DNA from: Helicobacter felis ATCC 49179
Lineage (GTDB): Bacteria > Campylobacterota > Campylobacteria > Campylobacterales > Helicobacteraceae
Assembly: GCF_000200595.1 (NCBI RefSeq)
Contig: NC_014810.2
Span: forward strand, 372,001-436,000
DNA: 64,000 nt
Direction: 5' to 3'
Shown: piece by piece, positions 53,786-63,320 of the stretch
Layout of the letters: each line of letters begins with the position of its first letter
How positions within the stretch are numbered: the stretch's first letter is position 1
Position numbers and translations under genes: made by a program
The notes under the pieces: model-generated
What the model was told of the DNA's origin: nothing
Database searches by the model: none
What the model saw: the letters and a program-made list of their open reading frames with translations, nothing else

Positions 53786-55834
53786 GTGAACAAGACTTTA
53801 GGCAATCTTTTATGGGCGATCGTGGCTATTATCGGGGCGGTATGCTTAGGAGTATTAGCCTTGCACAAGGGCGAGAGTATCAACACGCTTTGGCTTGTGG
53901 TGGCGGCTATTTGCATTTACTCATTGGGTTATCGCTTTTATAGCCATTTTGTGGCTTATAAAGTTTTACGCTTAGATGACACGCGCGCCACGCCTGCATG
54001 CGTGCGCAATGATGGGCGCGACTATGTGCCTACAAGCAAACCTATTACCTTTGGACATCACTTTGCGGCTATTGCTGGGGCTGGTCCTCTAGTAGGACCA
54101 ATTCTGGCCGCCCAAATGGGTTATCTACCCTCTGTGTTGTGGATTTTAATTGGGAGCGTTTTAGGGGGCTGTGTGCATGACTTTGTGGTGCTCTTTATGT
54201 CCATGCGGCGCAATGGCAAGTCTTTGGGCGAAATGGTCAAAGACGAGATGGGATCAGTGGTGGGTTGGTTTGCGATGCTAGGGATTTTGGGCATTATGAT
54301 CATCATCATCGCGATTTTAGCAATGGTGGTGGTCAAGGCATTAGCGCATTCTCCTTGGGGGCTTTTTACTATTAGCATGACTATCCCAATTGCTATTTTT
54401 ATGGGGCTTTACATGCGCTTTTTGCGCCCGGGCAAGGTGCTAGAGGCGTCTTTAATTGGCTTTGGGTTGTTATTGGCAGCGATCTATTATGGTAAAGTTG
54501 TGGCGAGCGATCCTAACTTAAGCGCGATTTTTACCCTCAAAGCCACCACGCTCGCGTGGATTGTGATTGGGTATGGCTTTGTGTCCTCTAATTTGCCCGT
54601 GTGGTTTTTAATGGCACCGCGCGACTATTTGAGCACTTTTATGAAAATCGGGGTGATCTTAGTTTTGGTGATCGCCGTGATTGTGGTCGCCCCTCCTTTG
54701 CAAATCCCTAAAGTAACTTCTTTCATCGATGGCACGGGACCGGTCTTTGCCGGAAGTCTTTTCCCTTTTCTCTTCATTACTATTGCATGTGGGACGATTA
54801 GCGGTTTCCATGCCTTGATCGCCTCAGGCACGACACCTAAGATCATTGAAAAAGAAAGCCACGCGCGCGCGGTGGGTTATGGGGCGATGGTAATGGAATC
54901 GGTGGTTGCGATTATGGCTTTGATCATGGCAGCTATCTTGCACCCCGGGCTTTACTTTGCGATCAATGCGCCAGAAAACGCGATAAGTGCAGATATTGTT
55001 CAAGCCGCCAAAGTGATCAGTTCTTGGGGCTTTACCATTACCCCCCAAGAAATCCAAGAATTGACCCGTAATATTGGTGAGCACAGTATTTTGAGTCGCA
55101 CGGGAGGCGCGCCCACCTTTGCGATCGGGCTGTCCATGCTGGTTTATCACATCGTGGGCAATCCTGCTGTGATGGCATTTTGGTATCACTTTGCAATCCT
55201 CTTTGAAGCTCTCTTTATTCTCACTGCCGTAGATGCAGGCACACGCACCGCCCGCTTTATGATTCAAAACATTTTAGGTCATCTCTATAAGCCTTTAGGT
55301 AATACGCGTTCTCAGGTTGCCGTTTTTGTAGCGACTTTTCTTTGTGTGAGCTTTTGGGGGCATTTTCTCTATCAAGGGGCTATCGATCCTAAAGGAGGAA
55401 TCTATACCCTCTGGCCCCTATTTGGTGTGAGTAATCAAATGTTAGCAGGCATGGCACTTTTACTCAGCACCACCATTCTCTTTAAAATGCAACGCTTTAG
55501 GTATTCGCTAGTAACAGCTATCCCCGCAGTCTTGATCTTGGGAATTACTTTTTATAGCGGTACTTTAAAAGTTATGCCAAGAAGTGATAATGAGGTGGCT
55601 AACCATGTTTCTCATGTGGCTACTGCGCAGATTCTCTATGAAAAAATCAGCCATACGCAAGAGCCTGAAGTTCTTTCTATCTTAAAGCAGAGTTTAACAA
55701 ACCACATTATCGATGCGATCTTGTGTGTTTTCTTTATGGTGGTTGCATTCATGGTGTTTATTGCCAGCGTGCGTATTTGCTATAATGCCTATCGTTACAA
55801 CAAAATCAGCCCCCCGCTGTGTGAAACCCCCTAA
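53786..55834 (+). CDS. cstA: carbon starvation protein CstA (peptide/pyruvate transporter)
   Basis: A 682-residue membrane protein with about 16-18 hydrophobic segments. DGRDYVPTSKPITFGHHFAAIAGAGPLVGPILAA is the defining N-terminal region (quoted in part: TFGHHFAAIAGAGPLVGP), and WPLFGVSNQMLA near residue 560 is also conserved. CstA proteins take up peptides or pyruvate; in H. pylori and Campylobacter it is linked to peptide use. The GTG at 53786 follows AGGAG by 5 nt and starts VNKTLGNLLW; the longer frame has no ribosome-binding site. Confidence 0.94.
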   Translation: MNKTLGNLLWAIVAIIGAVCLGVLALHKGESINTLWLVVAAICIYSLGYRFYSHFVAYKVLRLDDTRATPACVRNDGRDYVPTSKPITFGHHFAAIAGAGPLVGPILAAQMGYLPSVLWILIGSVLGGCVHDFVVLFMSMRRNGKSLGEMVKDEMGSVVGWFAMLGILGIMIIIIAILAMVVVKALAHSPWGLFTISMTIPIAIFMGLYMRFLRPGKVLEASLIGFGLLLAAIYYGKVVASDPNLSAIFTLKATTLAWIVIGYGFVSSNLPVWFLMAPRDYLSTFMKIGVILVLVIAVIVVAPPLQIPKVTSFIDGTGPVFAGSLFPFLFITIACGTISGFHALIASGTTPKIIEKESHARAVGYGAMVMESVVAIMALIMAAILHPGLYFAINAPENAISADIVQAAKVISSWGFTITPQEIQELTRNIGEHSILSRTGGAPTFAIGLSMLVYHIVGNPAVMAFWYHFAILFEALFILTAVDAGTRTARFMIQNILGHLYKPLGNTRSQVAVFVATFLCVSFWGHFLYQGAIDPKGGIYTLWPLFGVSNQMLAGMALLLSTTILFKMQRFRYSLVTAIPAVLILGITFYSGTLKVMPRSDNEVANHVSHVATAQILYEKISHTQEPEVLSILKQSLTNHIIDAILCVFFMVVAFMVFIASVRICYNAYRYNKISPPLCETP

Positions 55835-55853
55835 CCCTTAAGCCACTTCAGGC

Positions 55854-55859
55854 TAGAAT
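55854..55859 (+). promoter_or_regulatory. possible -10 element for valS-ffh
   Basis: TAGAAT, 25 nt before the valS ATG. Confidence 0.4.
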
Positions 55860-55884
55860 AGGGGGAAAATTCCCAAGGATTTTT

Positions 55885-58479
55885 ATGCATTTCCCCCCTT
55901 TTGATTCAGCCTTAGAAAAGCATTTTTACCAGATTTGCCAAGATCGGGGCTACTTTGAGGTAGACAGCGATTCTACCAAGCCCCCCTTTGCTATCATCAT
56001 GCCCCCGCCCAATGTAACCGGTCGCTTGCACATGGGGCATGCTCTCACTTTAAGCTTGCAAGATATTTTAGTGCGCTTTAAGCGCATGGATGGCTACAGG
56101 GTGCTCTATCAGCCCGGTTTAGATCACGCTGGGATTGCGACCCAAAATGTGGTTGAAAAACAGCTTTTAGCTCAAGGGATCAAAAAAGAGGAGATTGGAA
56201 GAGAAGCCTTTGTTAAAAAAGTTTGGGAGTGGAAAGAGTCTTGCGGGGGGCAGATTGTAGAGCAGATGCAAGAATTGGGGATTTCTTGTGCGTGGAGTCG
56301 ATTGCGCTTTAGCATGGATGCTGGCTTGGAGAGGGCTGTAAAAATCGCCTTTAAAACATGGTTTGATCAAGGCTTGATCGTGCAGGACACCTATATGATC
56401 AACTGGTGTTGCAAGGATGGGGCGCTAGCAGATATTGAAGTGGAGTATGAGCAAGAGGCGGGCAAACTGTATTATTTGCGCTATCTTTTAGAGAGAGGCG
56501 GGGAGGTGGTGGTTGCCACCACGCGCCCAGAAACCTTTTTTGGAGATGTCGCCTTAATGGTGCACCCGGAGGATGAAAGATACCAACACCTCATCGGACA
56601 AAACGCCCTTTTGCCCTTGAGCAAACGCCCTATTCCTATCATTGCCGATTCTTTTGTAGACCCTAGTTTTGGGAGCGGGTGTGTCAAAGTAACCCCTGCA
56701 CATGATCCCAATGACTATGAAGTGGGCAAACGCCACCAACTAGAACCCTTAGTGATCTTTGATCAAAAGGGGGTTTTAAACGCGCATGCAGGGAAGTTTG
56801 CCGGATTAGATCGCCTTGAGGCGCGCGAGGGCATTGTGCAAGCACTTAAAGCTGGCGGGTTTATTGTAGAGATCAAAGATCACCCCCACCAAGTGGGCAA
56901 ATGCTACCGCTGTGCTAGCTCCATTGAGCCCTATATCTCCAAACAATGGTTTGTTAAACAAGAAGTTGCCAAAGGTTCTATAGAAAAAATGGCGCAAGGT
57001 TTGGCGCAATTTTACCCCCCCCATTGGCGTAATAATTACAACGCATGGATGCAAGAGTTGCGCCCGTGGTGTATTAGCCGTCAATTATGGTGGGGGCATC
57101 GTATCCCTGTTTTCACCTGTTCTAAGGGGCATCAATTCGTCCCCCAAGATTTGCCCACTCACTGCCCACAATGCCAAGACACCCACCTAGAACAAGATTC
57201 AGATGTCCTAGACACTTGGTTTAGCTCCGGGCTTTGGGCATTTAGCACCTTGGGTTTTGCCCAAGAGGGGTTAGAGGGCTTTGAGGGGGTGAAGTTTAAT
57301 TTGAATGATTTAAAAGATTTCTACCCTAATAGTGTGCTCATAACCGGTTTTGATATTCTCTTTTTTTGGGTGGCTAGAATGCTTTTGAGCGGAGAGAGTT
57401 TGCTAGGTGCGCTCCCCTTTAAACACATCTATTTACATGCTTTGGTGCGCGATGAAAATGGGGAGAAAATGAGCAAATCTAAGGGGAATGTGATCGACCC
57501 CTTAGAACTCATTAAAACCTATGGGAGCGATGCCCTGCGTTTTGCCTTAGCGATGTTGTGCGTGCAGGGGCGGGATTTATGCTTAAACCCCAAAGTCTTA
57601 GAGCAAGCCCGACATTTCAGCCACAAACTCTACAACGCTGCTCTCTTTTTAAGCACACAGCAAGCCCAAGAGGTTACAGACTATCAAACTAATTTAGGGC
57701 TTTATGCCAAATCCCGTTTAAATGCGACCACTAAAGAGGTGCGTAGCGCACTCGAACTCTACCGCTTTAACGATGCTACCACTGCCCTTTATCGTTTCTT
57801 TTGGGGCGAGTTTTGCGATTGGGTTTTGGAGTTTTCTAAAGCTTACAAAAATACAGAGCAATCTAGCCGAGTTTTTGGCGAACTTGTCAGCGTCTTTAAA
57901 GAGGGTTTGTGTCTCTTGCACCCCTTTATGCCCTTTGTGAGCGAATATCTTTACCAACACCTCAATAAAAGCACCTTAGAGCAGAGCCCCTCGATTATGG
58001 TAAGCCCCTACCCTGCAGACACTGGACAAAATAGGGCTTTAGAGACACGCTTTAACTTGATTAAAGAGAGCATTACAGCTCTAAGACGCCTAAAAATTTT
58101 GCTCAACACTCCCATTGAACAAGCTTATATTGAAAGCCAAATTGCCCTAGAAACTGAGGATAGGCATTTTATTAGCAAACTGAGTAAAATTGCCCATGTA
58201 CATTTGAGTAGCAGCAAACCGCCTAAAGCTTTGAGCGACACGGGCGAGCTTGGCATTGTGCATGTGAGCTTAGAGGGGGTAGATGTGAGCGCGCTTGTGG
58301 GGCGTTTAAAAGCACAATTAGAGAAATTGCAAAAAGAACAGGCGAAATTAAACTTAGACAACCCACAATTCTTAGCCAAAGCCCCCAAAGCCCTCTTAGA
58401 TAACTTGCATGAACGGCTCAAAACCATTCAAGAAAAGCAAGCCCAAATACAAAAAGAACTCTCTATGTTGCAAGGATAA
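55885..58479 (+). CDS. valS: valyl-tRNA synthetase
   Basis: An 864-residue class I synthetase. The HIGH signature is in PPPNVTGRLHMGHAL, the KMSKS loop is GEKMSKSKGNVIDP, the editing domain has TTRPETFFGDVA and VTPAHDPNDYEVG, and the C-terminal 65 residues form the coiled-coil arm typical of ValRS. A run of eight C residues (57014-57021) lies in FYPPHWR and does not break the frame. ffh follows after 3 nt. Confidence 0.97.
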   Translation: MHFPPFDSALEKHFYQICQDRGYFEVDSDSTKPPFAIIMPPPNVTGRLHMGHALTLSLQDILVRFKRMDGYRVLYQPGLDHAGIATQNVVEKQLLAQGIKKEEIGREAFVKKVWEWKESCGGQIVEQMQELGISCAWSRLRFSMDAGLERAVKIAFKTWFDQGLIVQDTYMINWCCKDGALADIEVEYEQEAGKLYYLRYLLERGGEVVVATTRPETFFGDVALMVHPEDERYQHLIGQNALLPLSKRPIPIIADSFVDPSFGSGCVKVTPAHDPNDYEVGKRHQLEPLVIFDQKGVLNAHAGKFAGLDRLEAREGIVQALKAGGFIVEIKDHPHQVGKCYRCASSIEPYISKQWFVKQEVAKGSIEKMAQGLAQFYPPHWRNNYNAWMQELRPWCISRQLWWGHRIPVFTCSKGHQFVPQDLPTHCPQCQDTHLEQDSDVLDTWFSSGLWAFSTLGFAQEGLEGFEGVKFNLNDLKDFYPNSVLITGFDILFFWVARMLLSGESLLGALPFKHIYLHALVRDENGEKMSKSKGNVIDPLELIKTYGSDALRFALAMLCVQGRDLCLNPKVLEQARHFSHKLYNAALFLSTQQAQEVTDYQTNLGLYAKSRLNATTKEVRSALELYRFNDATTALYRFFWGEFCDWVLEFSKAYKNTEQSSRVFGELVSVFKEGLCLLHPFMPFVSEYLYQHLNKSTLEQSPSIMVSPYPADTGQNRALETRFNLIKESITALRRLKILLNTPIEQAYIESQIALETEDRHFISKLSKIAHVHLSSSKPPKALSDTGELGIVHVSLEGVDVSALVGRLKAQLEKLQKEQAKLNLDNPQFLAKAPKALLDNLHERLKTIQEKQAQIQKELSMLQG

Positions 58480-58482
58480 TAC

Positions 58483-59814
58483 ATGTTTGACACCCTCACA
58501 CAATCTTTTAAAAACGCCTTAGGTAAAATCCGTTTTCAAGATGACTTAAAAGCCCTAGAAAAAGCCCTAGATGAGCTTAAAAAGGCTCTTTTACGCAATG
58601 ATGTCCATCACAAGGTCGCCAAAGAATTAGTCAAAAATATTGAGGCTAAAACCAAAGCTAAGGGCATTGGCAAACAGCAGTTTTTAGATTCTCTGCAAGA
58701 GAGTTTGTTAGAAATTTTGAGCGTGCCCGGGGCTTCTAGTGGTTTTGTTTACGCCCCCACGCCTCCTACCATCGTTTTAATGTGCGGACTGCAAGGGGGG
58801 GGTAAAACCACCACTTGCGCCAAACTAGCCAACTATCTTAAAACCCGGCATAAGAAAGTGTTGTTAGTGGCGTGTGATTTAGAGAGATTAGCCGCTATTG
58901 AGCAGTTGCAAGTTTTAGGGGAGCAAATTGGCATAGAGGTTTACCACCAAGAGGGTAGCGTCTTAGACATCGCTAAGGGGGCTTTAAAGCGCGCCCAAGA
59001 GGGGCAGTTTGATGTGGTGATTGTGGATAGCGCGGGGCGTTTGGCTATTGATAAGCCTCTGATGGAGGAGCTCAAAGCTTTAAAAAACTTGTTAAATCCC
59101 CTTGAAACCTTTTATGTGGCTGATGCGCTCAGTGGGCAGGATGGAGTGCGCTCGGCGCAGACTTTCCACACAGAAATAGGTCTTAGCGGGGTGGTGTTAA
59201 GCAAGTTTGATAGCGATTCTAAGGGCGGGGTGGCTTTAGGTATTGCCCATCAATTACAAATCCCCTTGCGCTTCATTGGGCATGGGGAGAAGATTCCAGA
59301 TTTAGATGTGTTTGTGCCTGATCGCATCGCTCAACGCTTGATGGGTGCTGGGGATATTGTGAGCTTGGCAGAGAAAACAGCCAGCGTGATCGATGTCAAA
59401 GATGCCAAAAATCTGTCTAAAAAGCTCAAAAAAGGGCAATTAAACTTCAACGACTTTTTAGAACAAATTGAGAAAATCAAAAAATTAGGCTCGCTGAGTT
59501 CTTTAGTTTCTATGATCCCCGGGCTTAGCGGGGTAGCGGGCACGCTTAAGGGCATGGATTTAGAAAACTCCACAGAGATTAAAAAAATTAAAGCGATGGT
59601 CGCCTCTATGACGGCCAAAGAAAGGGAGAATCCAGCTATTTTAAATGGAAGCCGCAAAAAGCGCATCGCTTTGGGCGCGGGGTTGGATGTGGCTGAGATC
59701 AATCGCATTTTAAAACGCTTTGAGCAAATGGGGCAATTTGCTAAAAAATTGAGCGCTAAGGGGGCTATCCCCAACTTTTTACAAGCTTTGCAAAAAAAAG
59801 GAGGCAAGGCCTGA
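58483..59814 (+). CDS. ffh: signal recognition particle protein Ffh
   Basis: A 443-residue SRP54 GTPase that targets inner-membrane proteins. The G1 motif is GLQGGGKTTTCAKLA, followed by DSAGRLAID, LSKFDSDSKGG and the M domain with methionine-rich helices (SMIPGLSGVAGTLKG, then IAGSRKKRIALGAG-like). The G-loop is encoded with a run of eight G residues. The order valS-ffh matches H. pylori. The stop abuts the convergent neighbour in a TGATCA palindrome. Confidence 0.96.
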   Translation: MFDTLTQSFKNALGKIRFQDDLKALEKALDELKKALLRNDVHHKVAKELVKNIEAKTKAKGIGKQQFLDSLQESLLEILSVPGASSGFVYAPTPPTIVLMCGLQGGGKTTTCAKLANYLKTRHKKVLLVACDLERLAAIEQLQVLGEQIGIEVYHQEGSVLDIAKGALKRAQEGQFDVVIVDSAGRLAIDKPLMEELKALKNLLNPLETFYVADALSGQDGVRSAQTFHTEIGLSGVVLSKFDSDSKGGVALGIAHQLQIPLRFIGHGEKIPDLDVFVPDRIAQRLMGAGDIVSLAEKTASVIDVKDAKNLSKKLKKGQLNFNDFLEQIEKIKKLGSLSSLVSMIPGLSGVAGTLKGMDLENSTEIKKIKAMVASMTAKERENPAILNGSRKKRIALGAGLDVAEINRILKRFEQMGQFAKKLSAKGAIPNFLQALQKKGGKA

Positions 59815-60264
59815 TCATTGCTCAATGAGATCGCTAAGTTGCTTTTCTAACATCACAATGGCTTGGAATTGCGTAAGGATTTCGTGCATAAGGGGCATAC
59901 AATTTTGTAGAGGTGTAGCAAGTTGCATGTCCTTAGCGATGGATTTATAGCCATCTAAAATTCCTTCCAAATAATCAAAATGGTCATTGTTATGTTCATA
60001 ATAATCTTGCAAAACACGGAAAAGCGCGGCATTTTCTCTAAATACTTCGAGGACACGCGCGCTTGAAGCACTATCCATTTGCACTCTATGTGCACGGATA
60101 TCTAAAGCAAGGGTACTTAATTTATTGTTTAAAATCCCAATATTGTATCTAACTTTAGCCTGATAGAGAGCCATTTGATAAATTGTGTCTTTAATATTTT
60201 GAATCTGAAATGATGAGGCCATTAAACCTAGAGACAAATAAAGAAAGCATAAGAAAATGCGCAT
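59815..60264 (-). CDS. secreted helical hypothetical protein
   Basis: A 149-residue protein with a signal peptide (MRIFLCFLYLSLGLMASSF) followed by an all-helical mature part containing a long central helix (RVLEVFRENAALFRVLQDYYEH) and a closing acidic helix (MLEKQLSDLIEQ). I recognise no family. The ATG at 60264 follows AAGG; a longer in-frame start (60342) would run into the divergent gene and is rejected. It shares a 72-nt divergent promoter region with the aminotransferase gene. Confidence 0.68.
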   Translation of the reverse strand: MRIFLCFLYLSLGLMASSFQIQNIKDTIYQMALYQAKVRYNIGILNNKLSTLALDIRAHRVQMDSASSARVLEVFRENAALFRVLQDYYEHNNDHFDYLEGILDGYKSIAKDMQLATPLQNCMPLMHEILTQFQAIVMLEKQLSDLIEQ

Positions 60265-60302
60265 CACAAGCCTTTTTAAGACGCATTCTACACCCTCTGT
60301 GC

Positions 60303-60308
60303 TATACT
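60303..60308 (+). promoter_or_regulatory. -10 element for aminotransferase-gpt-rimO
   Basis: TATACT preceded by TGC lies 29 nt before the TTG start of the aminotransferase. Confidence 0.5.
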
Positions 60309-60336
60309 CAAACTTATTTACTGACGGAAGGTCGCT

Positions 60337-61464
60337 TTGCAATCCCTACTCTTCACCCCCGGACCAACACCCATTCACCCTAGTATTTCTAACACCCTGA
60401 GCCAACCTACTATCCACCACCGCACTCCTGAATTTGAAGCTATCTTTGCTTTTGTGCGTGAAAAACTAAAAGAGATGATCGGGCTTGCTGAGGTGTTAAC
60501 TTTGGTGAGCAGTGGCACGGGGGCGATGGAAGCCGCTCTTTTGCAATTTGTGCGCCCCATAAAAGAGCCCGCCCTCTTGGTGCTCAATAATGGCAAGTTT
60601 GGCGAACGCTTTGCCAAGATCGCCCAAGCACATGGTTTAAATGTTTTGGAGCTTAAAAGTCCATGGGACACTCCCATTACCCCCAAACAGGTGCTAGAAA
60701 CCCTGCAGGCTCATCCTACCATCCACGCTATCGCCCTGCAGGTGTGCGAGTCTTCGGGGGGCTTGCGCTTGGATTTTGAGGGCATCACTCAGGCAGTCAA
60801 AGCCCATAACCCAGAGATCATTACGATCATCGATGCGATCACCGCTTTAGGGGTCGAACCCCTACAGACAGACCATGTTGATGTGCTCATTGGGGGAAGT
60901 CAAAAGGCTTTTATGTTACCTGTGGGTTTGAGTTTCTTAGGTTTGAGCGATTTTGCCCTCTCAAGGTTAGAAAATAAGGGCTATTATTTTAATCTTGACC
61001 TAGAGTTGAAAAACCAACAAAAAAATACCACCGCTTTTACTGCTGGTATCTCTCATATTTTAGGCCTAAAAACCTACTTTGATAGCCTGCAAGATTTAGG
61101 CGGGTTAGATGCCTTGTATGTAGCCACCAAAAAGCGCGCCCAAAGCACGAATTTAGCCCTTGAGGCTTTAGGGTTTTCCCTCTATCCTAAAAGTCCTGCT
61201 CCTTGTATGTCTGTGATTTACCATCAAGAGGCGAGCCACATTAGAAAGCATTTACACCACAAATACGGGGTATTGGTGGCCGGAGGGCAAGATGCCTTAA
61301 AAGATTATCTTTTGCGCATCAACCACATGGGGATCATCGAGATCTACCAAAGCGCGTGGATGCTCAATGCCTTAGAACAAAGTCTAGTGGATTTGGGCTT
61401 GCGTCCTAGTTTTGAGGGCGTAGCGATCAAGGCTTTCATGCAACACTACTACAAGGGGGTTTAA
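60337..61464 (+). CDS. class V aminotransferase (serine-glyoxylate/phosphoserine-like)
   Basis: A 375-residue PLP enzyme. LLFTPGPTPIHPSI and TIHHRTPEFEAI are typical of the class V subgroup that includes serine-glyoxylate aminotransferase; the PLP lysine is in GGSQKAFMLPVG (SQK). IDAITALGVEPL contains the Asp that binds the pyridine nitrogen. The substrate cannot be fixed; a phosphoserine or aspartate role has been assigned to its H. pylori counterpart. Start TTG with GGAAGG 5 nt upstream. The stop overlaps gpt (TAATG). Confidence 0.85.
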   Translation: MQSLLFTPGPTPIHPSISNTLSQPTIHHRTPEFEAIFAFVREKLKEMIGLAEVLTLVSSGTGAMEAALLQFVRPIKEPALLVLNNGKFGERFAKIAQAHGLNVLELKSPWDTPITPKQVLETLQAHPTIHAIALQVCESSGGLRLDFEGITQAVKAHNPEIITIIDAITALGVEPLQTDHVDVLIGGSQKAFMLPVGLSFLGLSDFALSRLENKGYYFNLDLELKNQQKNTTAFTAGISHILGLKTYFDSLQDLGGLDALYVATKKRAQSTNLALEALGFSLYPKSPAPCMSVIYHQEASHIRKHLHHKYGVLVAGGQDALKDYLLRINHMGIIEIYQSAWMLNALEQSLVDLGLRPSFEGVAIKAFMQHYYKGV

Positions 61465-61928
61465 TGCATCTTTACTATGGCTATAATGAGTTTAGGCAGG
61501 ATGTGGTGGATTTGGCTAAAATGGTGCAAAAGGACTTTAAACCCCAAGCTATCATCTCTATCTTGCGTGGGGGGATGACTTTGGCGCATTTTTTGGGCTT
61601 GCATTGGGATATCAAAGAGGTTTATGCTATCAATGCGAGCTCTTATAGCTCCGATCGCACACAGGGAGACCTAGAAATTCACAATGTCCCGCTTTTAAAA
61701 CCCCAGCACCAAAATATTTTAGTGGTGGATGAGATTATTGATAGCGGGAAGAGCTTTATGGGAGTGATGCGAGTTTTGCAGGAGAAATACCCTCAAGTCT
61801 GCTTTAAAAGCGCGGTGCTTTTCGCCCAAAAAAGCGCGCAATTTAAGGCGGATTATATCCTCAAAGAAGCTACTTCTTGGATCGACTTTTTTTGGGAGGT
61901 AGACACACAGGGAGATTACATTGCCTAA
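61464..61928 (+). CDS. gpt: xanthine-guanine phosphoribosyltransferase
   Basis: A 154-residue purine salvage enzyme. The PRPP-binding motif is ILVVDEIIDSGKSF, and AIISILRGGMTLAHFLG is the N-terminal conserved region. It overlaps the aminotransferase by 1 nt and rimO by 8 nt, so the three are one operon, in the order seen in H. pylori. Confidence 0.87.
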   Translation: MHLYYGYNEFRQDVVDLAKMVQKDFKPQAIISILRGGMTLAHFLGLHWDIKEVYAINASSYSSDRTQGDLEIHNVPLLKPQHQNILVVDEIIDSGKSFMGVMRVLQEKYPQVCFKSAVLFAQKSAQFKADYILKEATSWIDFFWEVDTQGDYIA

Positions 61929-63216
61929 ATTACACCTTGTTTCTTTGGGTTGTTCTAAAAACTTGGTAGATAGCGAGGTGATGTTAGGCAAGCTCGCCCA
62001 TTATGAACTCACCTCTGAGATGAGTCTAGCCGATGTGATCATCATTAATACCTGCGGATTTATCCAATCTGCCAAAGAGGAGAGCATTAGGGTCTTGCTT
62101 GAGGCGATCAATGGGCGCAAAGAGGGGGCTTTAGTGGTGGCTAGCGGATGTTTGAGTGAGCGTTACAAACAGGAACTCGCTAAAGAATTGCCCGAAATTG
62201 ACATTTTTACTGGGGTGGGCGATTATGACAAAATCGACACGCTATTAGCCCAAAAACAAAGCCAATTTTCCAAGCAGGTTTTTTTAGCCGGGACACAAAA
62301 GCGCACCATCATCGGATCGCAAGTGCATGCCCATGTAAAACTCTCAGAGGGGTGTAATCAAAGTTGTAGTTTTTGTGCTATCCCTAGTTTTAAAGGCCGC
62401 CTGCAAAGCAAAGAGATAAAGAATGTATTGGTAGAGATAGAACAATTAGTCAAACAGGGTTTTAGCGATGTGAGCTTCATCGCCCAAGATTCAAGCTCTT
62501 ATCTTAAAGATAAGGGTGTAAAAGACGGATTAGTTCAGTTGATTAAGGCTATTGACAAGCAGGGTGCGCTTAAAAGCGCGCGCATTTTCTATCTCTATCC
62601 TACCACGACCACCCTAGAGCTTATTGAGACTATCGCTAATTCCCCCATTTTTATGAATTATTTTGACATGCCCATTCAACATATTTCAGATTCCATGCTC
62701 AAAACTATGCGCCGTAATTCTAATAAAGCTACGCATGTCAGGCTTTTGGAGGCTATGCGCGCTGTGCCGGCTAGCTTTTTGCGCACCACGCTGTTATTAG
62801 GGCATCCGCACGAACAAGAGGCAGACATTGCAGAGTTGCAGGAATTTTTGCAAAGTTTTAGTTTTGATCGCATCAATCTTTTCGCCTTTAGTCCTGAGGA
62901 GGGCACAAAAGCCTATGAAATGCCCCAAATTCAAAGTAAAGTGATTAACGCCCGCTTGGATCAAATTAATGCGCTTGTGCAAGCACAAGTAGAGACCTCC
63001 ATGCAACAACTTGTGGGACAGACTTTGGATATCATTGTGGAGGGCTTGAGTGAGGATGGGCTTTTTTTGAAGGCGCGTGATAGGCGTTGGGGCTTGGAAA
63101 TCGATGGAGAGATTTTGATCAATGAAAGCTTTTTAGATTATACGCCTCCCGGGCATTATAAAGCTCTTTGTCATACCTATGAGAAGGGAATTTTGCTAGG
63201 CAAAGTGGTAGAATAG
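61921..63216 (+). CDS. rimO: ribosomal protein S12 methylthiotransferase RimO
   Basis: A 431-residue radical SAM enzyme with an N-terminal UPF0004 domain (SLGCSKNLVDSEVM, INTCGFIQSAKEES, ASGCLSERY supply the auxiliary cluster cysteines), a radical SAM cluster CNQSCSFCAIPSFKG, and a C-terminal TRAM domain. The SLGCxKNxVDxE start distinguishes RimO from MiaB. It modifies an Asp of S12. The start is TTG overlapping gpt. Confidence 0.94.
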   Translation: MPKLHLVSLGCSKNLVDSEVMLGKLAHYELTSEMSLADVIIINTCGFIQSAKEESIRVLLEAINGRKEGALVVASGCLSERYKQELAKELPEIDIFTGVGDYDKIDTLLAQKQSQFSKQVFLAGTQKRTIIGSQVHAHVKLSEGCNQSCSFCAIPSFKGRLQSKEIKNVLVEIEQLVKQGFSDVSFIAQDSSSYLKDKGVKDGLVQLIKAIDKQGALKSARIFYLYPTTTTLELIETIANSPIFMNYFDMPIQHISDSMLKTMRRNSNKATHVRLLEAMRAVPASFLRTTLLLGHPHEQEADIAELQEFLQSFSFDRINLFAFSPEEGTKAYEMPQIQSKVINARLDQINALVQAQVETSMQQLVGQTLDIIVEGLSEDGLFLKARDRRWGLEIDGEILINESFLDYTPPGHYKALCHTYEKGILLGKVVE

Positions 63217-63270
63217 CCTGTTCTGATTTTTGCTATTTTCCAGTCTTGCATTTGTTAGGGCCAAGTTATT

Positions 63271-63304
63271 AAGGGTTTATGCTAGAATAACCCTTTTGAT
63301 TTTA
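63271..63304 (+). terminator. hairpin after rimO, overlapping a -10-like element
   Basis: AAGGGTT (63271-63277) pairs with AACCCTT (63289-63295), followed by TTGATTTT. The loop contains TAGAAT (63283-63288), which could instead be the -10 element of the next gene (ATG 63321). Either reading is possible. Confidence 0.45.
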
Positions 63305-63320
63305 AATTAAAAGGAGATTC

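Noticed and set aside
57014-57021. Run of eight C residues in valS as a phase-variation tract.
   Set aside because: It encodes the conserved YPPHW segment of an essential enzyme and the frame is intact; slippage would be lethal.
58795-58802. Run of eight G residues in ffh as a contingency locus.
   Set aside because: It encodes the invariant glycine-rich P-loop of an essential GTPase.
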